Source of the DNA: Candidatus Krumholzibacteriota bacterium
Lineage (GTDB): Bacteria > Krumholzibacteriota > Krumholzibacteriia > Krumholzibacteriales > Krumholzibacteriaceae
Reading direction: 5' to 3'
DNA length: 64,000 nt
Assembly (NCBI GenBank): GCA_016931295.1
Contig: JAFGEZ010000015.1
Location: 1-64,000 of the forward strand
A model generated the notes under the pieces. The model was not told the DNA's origin, searched no databases, and saw nothing but the letters and a program-made list of their open reading frames with translations. Made by a program: the position numbers and the translations under genes. How positions within the stretch are numbered: the stretch's first letter is position 1; every line of letters begins with the position of its first letter. Positions 42,129 through 51,968 of the stretch are shown here, one piece after another.

Positions 42129-43754
42129 GTGGACGACAAGTTGATCGAACTCAACGAGGAAAACAAGCGGCTGTTCGGTGACCAGGTCAACGACCACATC
42201 GAAAAGCTCAGCGACCTTCTCGCCATGCCGGCGGGCACGGCGATCGAGGAGTCGATGATACGAAAGGCGTGTCTCGCCACCCGGTTGCTCGAGGGGAGCG
42301 CCCGCATGCTCGGCCTCGACGCCTGGAGCGCGACGCTCGAGATGTTCCGGGGCCTGATCGAGGGCGCGGCCGGGGGCGGCAGGGACTGGGACGAGCAACT
42401 GTCGCAGATCGTCTCCGAAATCGTCGAGGCGGAGGAACAGGTGGTCGCGGAGATCCTGGCCGGCGAGATCGATTCCGTCGATTGCCCGGCCGCCTTCGAC
42501 GGCATCCGCCGCGAGACGGAGATCCTTCTCGGGGAGGCGCCGGCGAGCGACGGCGGCGAAACGTCGATCCGTTTCACCCCCGTCCCGGTCGACGAGGGCG
42601 AGACGGCCGGGAGCGCCACGGACCGGTTCGTCACGATCGATCGGCTCATGGATTGTCTCGGTGCCGTCCGGGACAACTTCAGGGAACACCTGGAGAATCC
42701 CCACGGCGACGATACGGTGAGGAACCTCGAGCTCGCCTTCGGGGAAAGCGAGTTCTTCCTCGGACTCGCAGGGGAGATCATCAGGCGGCTCGGCAATCGC
42801 GACCGTCCGTTCGTCGCGAAGGTTTCCAGCACGACCGTCCTCGACGGCGTGCAGGACTTCATCAGGTTGCACGGGCGGCTTCGCGGATGGAAGGCAGCCC
42901 TCGAGACGCGTTCGGACTATTTCTCGATCGAGCGGGAATACGCGTCCGACCTCGCGGTGCTGCTCGAGAGCTGCGTGTACGATTCGTTCAGCATGGTCGA
43001 GGACCGGAACGGCGTCGAGCTGGCGGCCGTCGTCGAGATCACCAGGGAGGGCTCGTTCCTCTCTTGCAAGGTCCGCGACAACGGCCCGGATCGACTGTGC
43101 GACTCGGAGATCGACAGTTGCGACGCCCTCGCGTTCTATCCCGGGTTGCGCAAGGTGCGCGGCCTCATCGAACGGCGCGGCGGGCTTCTCTGGGTCGAAC
43201 CGGACCGCGGGCGGACCGCACGGTTCAAGTTCACATTCCCCTACGCCGGCGGGACGGCCGATTTCGTGGTCGTCACGGCGGGCGGGAGAGAGATCGCCGT
43301 TCCCTGCCGATCGATCGAGACGTTCCTGCGGCTCGACCCCGAGGGTATGGAACGACAGAACGGCAGGACGTACGTCTCCTTCGCCGGCTCGCGCATACCG
43401 ATCTTCGGCATGGACGAGTTGAGCGACGGGGAACTGCCGGTCGGCGGCGGCGAAGACCATGTCATGGTCTTCGGACTCGCCGAGAAACGCGTCGGTATTC
43501 CCGTGCGCGGACAGGGTTCGCGCGTAGAGGCCGTTCGGGATCAGTTGACGGACGAGGACTGGGTCTCGCTCACGCGGCGCTTCCTCCACATAGGGGAAGC
43601 GGAGCACCCGGTCCTCGACCCCGTCTCGGTGTTCCGGAGGGTCGATTGTCTCGAGGAGACAGCCGATGCGATCGACGGCTCGGCGTCCATCGCCGGCGGC
43701 GGGGACGTGGAGCGTGCGGTGGAGGAAGTTTCGGTTCCGCGTGCTTTCGGATAA
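42129..43754 (+). CDS. CheA-like protein with inactive Hpt, degenerate ATPase and CheW domain
   Basis: A 541-residue protein. The N-terminal helical domain has the Hpt/CheA P1 sequence ATRLLEGSARMLGL, where the phosphoacceptor His of A-A-H-T-L-K-G-S-A is R52. The middle domain (about 200-375) resembles a HATPase: VRDNGPD keeps the nucleotide Asp, but the N-box Asn is replaced (LLESCVYDS). The C-terminal domain (about 378-500, FVVVTAGGREIAVPCRSIETFL) is CheW-like. It begins two bases after the receptor-like gene's stop. It probably serves as a scaffold rather than a kinase. Confidence 0.7.
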   Translation: MDDKLIELNEENKRLFGDQVNDHIEKLSDLLAMPAGTAIEESMIRKACLATRLLEGSARMLGLDAWSATLEMFRGLIEGAAGGGRDWDEQLSQIVSEIVEAEEQVVAEILAGEIDSVDCPAAFDGIRRETEILLGEAPASDGGETSIRFTPVPVDEGETAGSATDRFVTIDRLMDCLGAVRDNFREHLENPHGDDTVRNLELAFGESEFFLGLAGEIIRRLGNRDRPFVAKVSSTTVLDGVQDFIRLHGRLRGWKAALETRSDYFSIEREYASDLAVLLESCVYDSFSMVEDRNGVELAAVVEITREGSFLSCKVRDNGPDRLCDSEIDSCDALAFYPGLRKVRGLIERRGGLLWVEPDRGRTARFKFTFPYAGGTADFVVVTAGGREIAVPCRSIETFLRLDPEGMERQNGRTYVSFAGSRIPIFGMDELSDGELPVGGGEDHVMVFGLAEKRVGIPVRGQGSRVEAVRDQLTDEDWVSLTRRFLHIGEAEHPVLDPVSVFRRVDCLEETADAIDGSASIAGGGDVERAVEEVSVPRAFG

Positions 43755-43808
43755 TGGCATGCGTCCGGTCCCCGCGGACCGGGCGGGGCGAAGCACGGAG
43801 AGGTTGTC

Positions 43809-44051
43809 ATGGTAAAACATCATCAGCGCGATTACGGAAGCATCATCATCGGTGGACATGACGACGCATGCGAGGTGATGACGTCGGTCGAGGCGGCCGA
43901 GTACCTGAAGATGCACGTGAAGACGGTCTGCCGTCTTGCCAAGGAAAAGAAGATTCCGGCGAAGAAGGTCGGGAGCGAATGGCGGTTCCTCAGGAGCGTT
44001 CTCGATCGATGGCTCGCCCAGGAGGATCTGCTCGTCGAGATCTCGGAGTGA
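43809..44051 (+). CDS. Small excisionase/MerR-type helix-turn-helix DNA-binding protein
   Basis: An 80-residue protein. After a 22-residue basic/His N-terminus comes a winged-helix HTH (TSVEAAEYLKMHVKTVCRLAKEK, then IPAKKVGSEWRF, then VLDRWL) of the excisionase family. ATG at 43809 follows GGAGAGG. It is embedded in the signalling cassette, so it could be its DNA-binding output or an autoregulator; that is inference. Confidence 0.85.
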   Translation: MVKHHQRDYGSIIIGGHDDACEVMTSVEAAEYLKMHVKTVCRLAKEKKIPAKKVGSEWRFLRSVLDRWLAQEDLLVEISE

Positions 44052-44067
44052 ATCCGGGGAGAGTTTC

Positions 44068-45858
44068 ATGTCGAAGGCGAAATTCGATCGGGTCGAGAGC
44101 GGTGTTCCCGGCCTGGCTTTGTTCCGGATCGAGGGCAAGCTGGGGTTCCACGAGAACCTGAAGGTCGAGAAGCTCACGGCGGAATGCATGAAGCGGGCGT
44201 TCCGCACGGTCGTCTTCGACTTCTCGGGATTGTCGTCGCTCGGCGGCGGGGTCGCCCGGATCCTGCGGGACTTCGTGGCGAAGTACGCCGAGAACGGCGG
44301 GCGCGTGGCCTTCGTCGTCACGAGCGGCGTCGTGCTCGAATTCCTGCTCGACGGGGACACGTCTGTTTCCGTCTACCGGTCGGTCGAGGACGCGATCGCC
44401 GCATCCGAAACCGATCGCAGGGAAGCAACCGCAGAAACACGGCCGGCGCCCGAGGCGTCGGTGTCGCCCGCGCAGGCCGCGGAGGCGGCCGCCGGCGCCG
44501 GAGAGGACGCGCCGGTCGCCGAAACGGCCGCGAGGAACGGGGACGTCATACTCATGTCCTACGACGGCGCCGTCGAGGAAGCCGACGCTGCGCCGGATCC
44601 GTCCACGAAAGCCGGGGAAGCGTCTCCGACTGCGGATGCGCCGGGGGAAGCGAGTGATCCCCGGATCATCACCGAGATCTTCGGCGCCCGCGCCGATCGG
44701 CCGCCGGCGTGGATCGAGAATCCGCTTTCTCCCTTCGGAGCGGGCGCGGATGCCGCGTCGCCCGACGTATCACGGAGTCTCAAGCGCCGCATCCTCGAGC
44801 TGAAGACGCTCTTCTCGATCAGCGCGGATTTCAACGCCATCCGCGACAAGAAGAAACTGCTCGACATCTTTCTGCTGACCTCGATCGCCCAGGGCGGCGT
44901 CGAGGCGGCGGTCTTCTTCGAGAGGTCCGGCGACGTGTTCCTGCCGGTCATGTCGAAGGGGATCGATATCGATTCGATCAGGCATCTCCGGCTCACGCCG
45001 GAGCCCGACGAGCGCGGCTCCTCGCCGCGCGGGATCTGCACGGTCGCGGATTTCCGCGGACCGGCGGCGGAGCGGGAGGCGCTCGCCGCCGAGGGGCTCG
45101 AGCACGTCTGTCCCTTCAACGCGCAGTCCGGGACGGCCGGGTTCGTCGTCCTCGGCAGGCGCATCAGGGGCCGGGACATGCAGGAAGAGGATTTCGAGTT
45201 CATCCAGATCCTCGTGAACCTGGCCCAGGGAGCCTTCGAGAACGCCCTGATGTTCGAGCGCGAGCACTCGCGCACGCTGGGGATCGTCAAGAGCCTCATC
45301 TCCCTCATCGAAGAGAACACCATGCTCAAGGGGACGAGCGAGTTCGTCTCCCGGTACGTCGGTATCGTCGCGAAGAACGTGGGGTACCCGGAAGAGCATT
45401 TCACCGATCTCGTCTACGGGACGGTCCTCCGCGACATGGGCATGGTGAAGGTGAGCGACCTGATCGTCCGGAGCCCGCGGGAACTCTCGCGCGACGAGTG
45501 GGAGATCATCAAGCGGCACCCGGAGGACGGGGCCGCGATGCTCGAGGGCATGAAATTCAACAACCACGTCGTCGATATCGTCCGCACGCACCACGAGCGC
45601 TTCAACGGCGAGGGATATCCCCAGGGTCTGCGCGGCAAGGAGATTCCGCTCGGATCGAGGATCATCTCGGTCGTCGAGAGCTACGCGGCGATGATCCACG
45701 AACGGCCGAATCGTCCCGCCCTCACCGAGCGCGAGGCGATCGAGAGCCTCAGGGAGAATTACGGCCTCCGCTACGATCGGGAGATCGTCGCGGGATTCAC
45801 GCGGATCATGGAACGGGAGATCGCGCAGTCGGTCTGTGCCGACTCGTCGGTCCGATAG
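44068..45858 (+). CDS. STAS - GAF - degenerate HD-GYP protein
   Basis: A 596-residue protein. The STAS domain (1-115) reads FDFSGLSSLGGGVARIL, with Gly where anti-sigma-factor antagonists carry the regulatory Ser. A disordered Ala/Pro-rich linker leads to a GAF domain (about 245-395) and an HD-GYP domain. In the HD-GYP the first metal His is T423 (KGTSEF for R-G-H-T-E-R), the HD pair is R455-D456, and the following Lys is Met459. Only HHERFNGEGYP is retained. It probably has no phosphodiesterase activity and may bind c-di-GMP or dimerise with the next protein. Confidence 0.8.
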   Translation: MSKAKFDRVESGVPGLALFRIEGKLGFHENLKVEKLTAECMKRAFRTVVFDFSGLSSLGGGVARILRDFVAKYAENGGRVAFVVTSGVVLEFLLDGDTSVSVYRSVEDAIAASETDRREATAETRPAPEASVSPAQAAEAAAGAGEDAPVAETAARNGDVILMSYDGAVEEADAAPDPSTKAGEASPTADAPGEASDPRIITEIFGARADRPPAWIENPLSPFGAGADAASPDVSRSLKRRILELKTLFSISADFNAIRDKKKLLDIFLLTSIAQGGVEAAVFFERSGDVFLPVMSKGIDIDSIRHLRLTPEPDERGSSPRGICTVADFRGPAAEREALAAEGLEHVCPFNAQSGTAGFVVLGRRIRGRDMQEEDFEFIQILVNLAQGAFENALMFEREHSRTLGIVKSLISLIEENTMLKGTSEFVSRYVGIVAKNVGYPEEHFTDLVYGTVLRDMGMVKVSDLIVRSPRELSRDEWEIIKRHPEDGAAMLEGMKFNNHVVDIVRTHHERFNGEGYPQGLRGKEIPLGSRIISVVESYAAMIHERPNRPALTEREAIESLRENYGLRYDREIVAGFTRIMEREIAQSVCADSSVR

Positions 45859-45873
45859 CCTCGGGGGAACTTC

Positions 45874-47424
45874 GTGAGCGTCAGCATACTCGTGGTCGAC
45901 GACGATCCCAACGTCGTGGAAATCCTGACCGAGTCCTTCAGGGGCAAGGGCTACGATACCGAGTGCGCGCACGACGGCGACGAGGCGCTCCGCAAGTATG
46001 ACGAGTTCCAGCCCGATCTCGTCCTGCTCGACGTCATGCTTCCCGGCAGGGACGGCTTCAGGGTCTGCGACGACATCCGGTCCCGCGACATCCACCGCGA
46101 CATCCCGATCATCATGATCTCGGCGGACACGATCCACGAGAAGATGCTCCGCGGCTTCAGCTCCGGCGCGCAGGACTATATCAAGAAGCCCTTCTCGCTG
46201 AAGGAGATCCATCTCAAGGTAGAGAACTTCATCTCGCAGGCGAGCCATCGCCGCGGTCTGCGCGAGCAAAACCTGATCCTCGAGGACGAGGTGCAGAAGG
46301 GGCACGCGGATTACATGCGGATCAACCGCGAGCTCAAGAAGAAGGTCCTCGACATGCAGACGCTCTTCGGTCTCAGCCAGGACCTCAACCGCCTCCTCGA
46401 TCCCGACGAGCTGATCCACGTCTTCGCCCTCACGGTGATCGGGCAGCTCGGTCTCTCCTCTGTCGTCTTCTTCTACGCCGCGCAGGACCGGGACGAGTAT
46501 CTCACCTACGGCGGGGGCAAGGGGGTCCAGGAAAACGTCCTGCACACCGTGCGGCTCGCCCGGACGAGCGGACTCGCCGCATATCTCCGCGGGATCGACG
46601 ACATCGCGGACCTCGACGACGCGGCGATTCCCGGCGAGGCGCTGCAGGAGGCGAGGTTCATGGCGGACCTCGGCTTCAGCCGCTGCTACCCGCTCATCGT
46701 GAAGGAGAAGCTGCTCGGGATCGTCTTCATCGGGGCGAAGATCAACGGGCAGCTGTACACCGACTCGGACGACGACATCTTCAAGTCGATCTGCCGGTCG
46801 GCGGCGACGGGCCTCGAGAACTCCCGCCTCTACCTCGAGCTCCAGTCGACGTATCTCTCGACGATCAAGGTGCTCGTCTCGACGATCGAGGCGAAGGACT
46901 CGTACACGAGGGGTCATACGGAGCGGGTCGCCCTCTACGCGACGCTCATCGCCGAGGAGATGGGGCTCTCGAAGCGCGATCGCGAGATCGTGAGTTTCGG
47001 GGCCGCGTTGCACGACATCGGCAAGCTCGGCGTGTACGAGGACATCCTCAACAAGCCGGGGGAACTGACCGAGAACGAATGGGAGATCGTCCGCAGTCAT
47101 CCCGAGGTGGGCGCGAACATCATCAAGGACATGCCCTTCCTCTCCGACGCGTGCGATCTCGTGCGGCATCACCACGAACGACTGGACGGCAACGGGTATC
47201 CCGACAAGCTCGACGGCAACGAGATCTCCCTCGGCGCGCGCATCGTCGCCGTCGCCGATTCCTTCGACGCGATGACGAGCGACCGTCCCTACCGTGAAGC
47301 ATTCGATTTCGACGAGGCCTTCCGCCAGCTGAAGAAGCAGGGAGAGAAATTCGACCTCTCGATCGTCTCCTATCTCGAGGAGATCGTGCGGAAAGGCAAG
47401 ATCCGGCAGATGCAGCCGGCGTAA
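45874..47424 (+). CDS. Response regulator with GAF and active HD-GYP domain (c-di-GMP phosphodiesterase)
   Basis: A 516-residue protein. The receiver has phosphoacceptor D53 (LLDVMLPG). A coiled segment and a GAF domain (about 165-325) follow. The HD-GYP domain has the complete site: H348 (RGHTERV), H380-D381 (HDIGKLG), HPEVGANI, HHHERLDGNGYP and VADSFDAMTSDRPYR. HD-GYP enzymes cleave c-di-GMP to GMP. GTG at 45874 follows the degenerate HD-GYP gene after 15 bases, and both proteins share GAF-HD-GYP order, suggesting duplication. A terminator closes the operon. Confidence 0.9.
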   Translation: MSVSILVVDDDPNVVEILTESFRGKGYDTECAHDGDEALRKYDEFQPDLVLLDVMLPGRDGFRVCDDIRSRDIHRDIPIIMISADTIHEKMLRGFSSGAQDYIKKPFSLKEIHLKVENFISQASHRRGLREQNLILEDEVQKGHADYMRINRELKKKVLDMQTLFGLSQDLNRLLDPDELIHVFALTVIGQLGLSSVVFFYAAQDRDEYLTYGGGKGVQENVLHTVRLARTSGLAAYLRGIDDIADLDDAAIPGEALQEARFMADLGFSRCYPLIVKEKLLGIVFIGAKINGQLYTDSDDDIFKSICRSAATGLENSRLYLELQSTYLSTIKVLVSTIEAKDSYTRGHTERVALYATLIAEEMGLSKRDREIVSFGAALHDIGKLGVYEDILNKPGELTENEWEIVRSHPEVGANIIKDMPFLSDACDLVRHHHERLDGNGYPDKLDGNEISLGARIVAVADSFDAMTSDRPYREAFDFDEAFRQLKKQGEKFDLSIVSYLEEIVRKGKIRQMQPA

Positions 47425-47459
47425 CGTCGACACCCGCGCATACGGTGTGAACGCGATTG

Positions 47460-47486
47460 CCGGAAGGGCTTCCCCTTCCGGTTTTT
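47460..47486 (+). terminator. Terminator of the signalling cassette
   Basis: A perfect 9-bp stem (47460-47468 with 47473-47481), loop CTTC, then five T. It ends the operon 36 bases after the last stop. Confidence 0.92.
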
Positions 47487-47763
47487 CGTATGGGCACGGG
47501 ACGAAGCGGGGACGCGCCGAGGCCCGACCCGGAGACGCCGTTGTCCCGTTCGCCCGGGCCCGGCGGGAGTCGGATCGGCGGCCGGTTGCTCAATCGGTTG
47601 TCCGGTAACGAGATGCGGAAAAGAGTCGCACCCGGCACCTGCCGGCGCGTCGCTTGCGATCCGCAGTAGAAGAATCACGGACGCGGGCTCGGAAGCGAGG
47701 GGCGTCGGCAGGGCTGTGGACGCGAGGGGATGACGGGTCGCCGCCCCCTCTCTTCCTTCGGCA
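47487..47763. other. Intergenic stretch between convergent operons
   Basis: No supported ORF, RNA or repeat is seen here beyond the terminator just before it. Short open frames lack ribosome-binding sites and family resemblance. Confidence 0.5.
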
Positions 47764-48540
47764 TCAGTCCGTGGCGACGGCGTCCTCGGCCTTGATGCCG
47801 ATGATGCCGACGAGCTGGTTCCGGAGCGAGTTGATATCCAGCTTGCGGGTGAGCTTCCCGTGGTGGGCGAGAGAGATCAGGCCGGTTTCCTCGCTGACGA
47901 TGATGACGACGGCGTCGGATTCCTCGCTCAGCCCGAGGCCGGCGCGGTGCCTGGTGCCGAGCGACCGGACGAGCCGCGGATTCTGCGAGAGGGGCAGGAT
48001 GCAGCCGGCGGCGACGATCCTGCTCTTCTCGATGATCACGGCCCCGTCGTGGAGGGGGCCCGGCGGCGTGAAGATCGTGCCGAGTATCTCGGCGGAGACG
48101 CGCGCGTCGAGGCGCGTGCCGGTCTCGACGTAGTTCTTGAGGCCGACGTCGCGTTCGATGACGACGATCGCCCCGATCCGCTTGGCGGCGAGCTGCTGGC
48201 AGGCCTTCACGATCTCGCTGATCGTTCCCGATTCCTCTACCTTGAGGAAGAGGCCCAGTATGCGGTTCTGGCCGAGTTGCGTGAGCGCCTTGCGGAGCTC
48301 CGGCTGGAAGAGGATCACGAACCCGATCACCCACACGGTCTTGAGGCTGTTGAGGATCCAGTTCAGCGCGTTGAGGTTCAGCCATTGCGCGATGAAGGAG
48401 ATGAGGATCAGCAGGAAGAGCCCGACGAACATCTGCGTCGCCCGCGTGCCCTTGAAGAGCAGAAGCAGCCGGTAGAAGACGAGGGAGACGAACACGACGT
48501 CGATGATGTCGATGATGAGATTGTAGTTGTAGGGGTTCAC
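47764..48540 (-). CDS. cdaA: Diadenylate cyclase CdaA (c-di-AMP synthase)
   Basis: A 258-residue protein. Three N-terminal membrane helices (about 8-30, 37-55, 62-80) are followed by a DAC domain with active-site motifs LHDGAVII and GTRHRAGLGLSEESDA. It makes c-di-AMP from two ATP. The GTG start overlaps the folP stop (GTGA). The last gene of the tilS-hpt-ftsH-folP-cdaA run; c-di-AMP typically controls osmolyte and K transport. Confidence 0.95.
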   Translation of the reverse strand: MNPYNYNLIIDIIDVVFVSLVFYRLLLLFKGTRATQMFVGLFLLILISFIAQWLNLNALNWILNSLKTVWVIGFVILFQPELRKALTQLGQNRILGLFLKVEESGTISEIVKACQQLAAKRIGAIVVIERDVGLKNYVETGTRLDARVSAEILGTIFTPPGPLHDGAVIIEKSRIVAAGCILPLSQNPRLVRSLGTRHRAGLGLSEESDAVVIIVSEETGLISLAHHGKLTRKLDINSLRNQLVGIIGIKAEDAVATD

Positions 48541-49751
48541 CGGCCCGCTTCCTCCCCCCGGATCGCGCGGCTGACGCGGATGTAGTCGACCGTTTCGGGC
48601 ACATCGTGGACGCGCACGATCTGTACGCCGCCTCTAAGACATCCTTCGAGGGCGGCCATCCCGCCGCACAGGCGTCCGCGCGCGTCGCGTCCCGTGATCT
48701 CGCCGATGAAGGATTTCCGGGAGAAACCGGCCAGCACGGGATACCCCAGACCGTGAAACGCCGCTATCTCGCGTACGATCGCGAGGTTGTCCGACAATCT
48801 TTTTCCGAAACCGATGCCGGGGTCAACGATTATTTTCCCCGCCGGGACGCCTCCAACCTCGATCTCGCCCGTTCGCGCGCGCAGCCACTCGAGGATCTCC
48901 CCCACGGGGTCCTCGTAGACAGGATCATTCTGCATCGTCTCGGGGGATCCGCGCATGTGCATGACGACGACGGCGCATCCGGTCTCGCGCACGGCGTCCA
49001 TCATCCCGGGATCGTGCGTCAGTCCGCTGATGTCGTTGATGATCGAGGCGCCCCGGGCGGCGGCTTCGCGGGCGACGACCGCCCGGCGCGTGTCGATCGA
49101 GACCGGCGCGTCGATGTGCCCGGCGAGGCGCTCGATGACGGGCAAGACCCGGCGGAGCTCCTCCTCGACCGGCGGCTGCGCCGCTCCCGGGCGGCTCGAT
49201 TCCCCGCCGACGTCGACGATGTCCGCCCCCGCCTCGACCATCCGGAGGGCGTGCGACAGCGCGGCGTCGGGATCCTCGAAATCCCCTCCGTCGCTGAAAC
49301 TGTCAGGCGTGACGTTCAGGACGCCCATCACCATGGGAAGATCGCGGCCCGCGATCGGGCCGTTCGGCAGCGCGAGGCCGGCGGCCGGCGCGTCGAGCCG
49401 ATCGAGGATCGAGTCGATCTCCCGGCCGATCTCCGAGAGGCCGAAGGGCTGGTTCGCCAGTCGCCTGGACAGGCTCCCGAGGCGACGGCGGTCGGCGACG
49501 ATGAAGACGCTCGATCGTTCCGGCGCTCCCGTGATGACGTCGCGGTGGACGGCGGCGTCGCCGCCGATGGAGATGAGCTGCTGTTTGAGGATGTTGGCCG
49601 CCGGCGCGCCCACGCCGTCGACGCGCACGACGACGATCCGCGCCTTTTCGCCGATGATCCGCACTCCGGCGGGATCGACGCCCGCCTCGCGCAGGCAGCG
49701 CGCGAGCGCGTCGACCGGTCTGGCGGAGAGAAGGCGTGTCGGATATCTCAT
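48537..49751 (-). CDS. folP: Dihydropteroate synthase with long N-terminal extension
   Basis: Joins p-aminobenzoate to the pterin pyrophosphate. The catalytic barrel (about residues 140-404) has GVLNVTPDSFSDGG, DVGGESSRPGA, SIDTRR, IINDISG, DPGIGFGK and GFSRKSFIGE. About 135 residues precede it (ARIVVVRVDGVGAPAANILKQQLISIGGDAAVHRDVI), an extension known in some DHPS lineages and lacking in the roughly 280-residue E. coli enzyme. The ATG at 49751 lies 10 bases after ftsH. Confidence 0.95.
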   Translation of the reverse strand: MRYPTRLLSARPVDALARCLREAGVDPAGVRIIGEKARIVVVRVDGVGAPAANILKQQLISIGGDAAVHRDVITGAPERSSVFIVADRRRLGSLSRRLANQPFGLSEIGREIDSILDRLDAPAAGLALPNGPIAGRDLPMVMGVLNVTPDSFSDGGDFEDPDAALSHALRMVEAGADIVDVGGESSRPGAAQPPVEEELRRVLPVIERLAGHIDAPVSIDTRRAVVAREAAARGASIINDISGLTHDPGMMDAVRETGCAVVVMHMRGSPETMQNDPVYEDPVGEILEWLRARTGEIEVGGVPAGKIIVDPGIGFGKRLSDNLAIVREIAAFHGLGYPVLAGFSRKSFIGEITGRDARGRLCGGMAALEGCLRGGVQIVRVHDVPETVDYIRVSRAIRGEEAGR

Positions 49752-49761
49752 CTGTCCGGGA

Positions 49762-51900
49762 TCAGTTCCGTGTATCGTCCGGGCCGTCGTCGCGGGGCGA
49801 GGGCATGTCCGTCCCGTCGCCGTCCTCGATGGCCGAGGCCATGCCGGTCGCGTTTTTCGCCGTTTCGCCGCCGGGCGGCGGTCCGGCGGGCTCGCCGCCG
49901 TCCGGCCTGGCCGCGGCGTCCGGACCGGCCGCGCCCTCGGTGGTCCGTTCCTTCGCGGTCGTCGACCGCCTGAATGGCGGCAGCGTGCCGTCGTTGAGCA
50001 GTATCCTGATCTCGTCGGCGTCGAGCGTCTCCCGCTCGAGGAGACCCGCGGCGATACGGTGCAATTCGTCCATGTGGCTGGTGAGGATCTGGCGGGACTG
50101 TTCGTAGCACTCGAAGACGATCCGCCGGACCTCCTCGTCGATCTCCCGGGCGGTGTGCTCGCTGTAGTCCTTGCGAGTGGCGAGTTCCTTGCCGAGGAAG
50201 ATCTGCTCGTCGTGGTCGCCGAAGGCGATCGGCCCCATCTTCTCGCTCATCCCCCAGCGGGTGACCATCTGGCGGGCGATGTCCGTGGCCACCTTGATGT
50301 CTCCCTGGGCGCCGGTTCCGACGCGCCCCATCACCAGCTCCTCGGCGACCCGCCCGCCGAGCGAGCGCGTCACCACGTCGAGCAGGTACTCGCGCGACTT
50401 GTACAGTAGCCGGTCGTCGTCGGCGGGGAGGAAGAAGGTGACGCCGCCGGTGCGGCCGCGCGGGATGATCGATACCTTGTGTATCGGATCGCCGTGGTCG
50501 AGGAAAGAGCCGACGACGGCGTGCCCCGCCTCGTGGTAGGCGGTCATCCGGCGCGTGTCCTCCTTGATGACGCGGCTCTTCTTCTCGGGGCCGAGGAAGA
50601 CCTTGTCCTTGGCCTCCTCGAACTCGTCCATGAAGACCTTGTTCTTGTCCCGGCGCGCGGCGAGGAGCGCAGCCTCGTTGACCATGTTGGCGATGTCGGC
50701 TCCCGACATGCCCGGCGTGCCGCGCGCGAGCACCTCGAGATCGACGTCGTCGGCCAGGGGTATCTGGCGGGTGTGCACCTTGAAGATGCCGAGACGACCC
50801 TTCATGTCCGGCATGTCGACGACGACCCGCCGGTCGAAGCGGCCGGGCCGCAGGAGGGCGGGATCGAGAACGTCGGGCCGGTTCGTCGCGGCGAGAAGGA
50901 TGACACCCTCGTTTGATTCGAATCCGTCCATCTCGACGAGGAGCTGGTTCAGCGTCTGTTCACGCTCGTCGTGGCCGCCGCCGAGCCCCGCGCCGCGGTG
51001 CCGGCCGACGGCGTCGAGCTCGTCGATGAAGAGGATGCAGGGCGCGTGCTTCTTTCCCTTCTCGAAGAGATCCCGCACGCGGCTCGCGCCGACACCGACG
51101 AACATCTCGACGAAGTCCGAACCGCTCATGCTGAAAAAGGGTGCGCCCGCCTCCCCCGCGACGGCGCGCGCGAGGAGCGTCTTGCCCGTGCCGGGCGGGC
51201 CGAGCAGAAGCACGCCCTTCGGTATCCGCCCGCCGAGACGCTGGAATTTCTTGGGATCCTTGAGGAACTCGATGATCTCCTCGAGCTCGCCCTTGGCCTC
51301 GTCGGCGCCGGCCACGTCGTCGAAGGTGACGCGCGGCATGTTGCCCCCCATCATCTTCGCCTTGCTTTTCCCGAAGGAGAAGGCGCGGTTGCCGCCCGCC
51401 TGCATCTGGCGCATGAGAATCACCCACAGGATGAGCAGCGCGATCAGCGGCAGGGCCGTGGCGAGGGCCTTCACCCAGACGCTGGAGCCCGGGAACTCGG
51501 CCTCGACGAGCGCATCGGGATTCTTCTCCCAGATCTTGTCTGGCAGATCCTTGTCCTCGGCGGGGAGGATCACCTTGAAGGAGGAGACGCTCGTTCCCTC
51601 GCCCCCGTCGGGGATGACGATCTCGCTGACGAGCCGGCCGCGGACCTCGAGGCCCTTGATCTTGACGGAGGCGATGTTCCCGTTCCCGATCTCGTTCACG
51701 AACTGAGAGTACGAGACGGGCCACTCGCGGTTGCGCCCGGAGGTGAAGAGCATGTAGGCGAGGAAGAAGAGGATGATCACCATCACCCAGACGGCCATCG
51801 AGCGGGACGGTCCCTGCTGTCCGGGCGCCGAGCCCGGGGGCATCCACTTCTTCGAAGGCGGTTTCTTCCGCCCGTCGTCTTTCCTGTCGTCGTCCTTCAT
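49762..51900 (-). CDS. ftsH: ATP-dependent zinc metalloprotease FtsH
   Basis: A 712-residue membrane AAA protease. A Lys-rich cytosolic N-terminus leads to TM1 (about 31-50), a periplasmic domain and TM2 (about 140-162). The AAA module has [19 protein letters not shown] and the second region of homology [21 protein letters not shown]. The zinc site is HEAGH at 456-460. The C-terminal tail (about 640-712) is Gly/Pro/Ala-rich. It degrades membrane and short-lived regulatory proteins. Confidence 0.97.
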   Translation of the reverse strand: MKDDDRKDDGRKKPPSKKWMPPGSAPGQQGPSRSMAVWVMVIILFFLAYMLFTSGRNREWPVSYSQFVNEIGNGNIASVKIKGLEVRGRLVSEIVIPDGGEGTSVSSFKVILPAEDKDLPDKIWEKNPDALVEAEFPGSSVWVKALATALPLIALLILWVILMRQMQAGGNRAFSFGKSKAKMMGGNMPRVTFDDVAGADEAKGELEEIIEFLKDPKKFQRLGGRIPKGVLLLGPPGTGKTLLARAVAGEAGAPFFSMSGSDFVEMFVGVGASRVRDLFEKGKKHAPCILFIDELDAVGRHRGAGLGGGHDEREQTLNQLLVEMDGFESNEGVILLAATNRPDVLDPALLRPGRFDRRVVVDMPDMKGRLGIFKVHTRQIPLADDVDLEVLARGTPGMSGADIANMVNEAALLAARRDKNKVFMDEFEEAKDKVFLGPEKKSRVIKEDTRRMTAYHEAGHAVVGSFLDHGDPIHKVSIIPRGRTGGVTFFLPADDDRLLYKSREYLLDVVTRSLGGRVAEELVMGRVGTGAQGDIKVATDIARQMVTRWGMSEKMGPIAFGDHDEQIFLGKELATRKDYSEHTAREIDEEVRRIVFECYEQSRQILTSHMDELHRIAAGLLERETLDADEIRILLNDGTLPPFRRSTTAKERTTEGAAGPDAAARPDGGEPAGPPPGGETAKNATGMASAIEDGDGTDMPSPRDDGPDDTRN

Positions 51901-51968
51901 TGCGCTCCCGCGTGCTTCGGTGGTCGGCAGTGCATATGCAATCTATATAAATCGGAGGGCCGTGTCCA

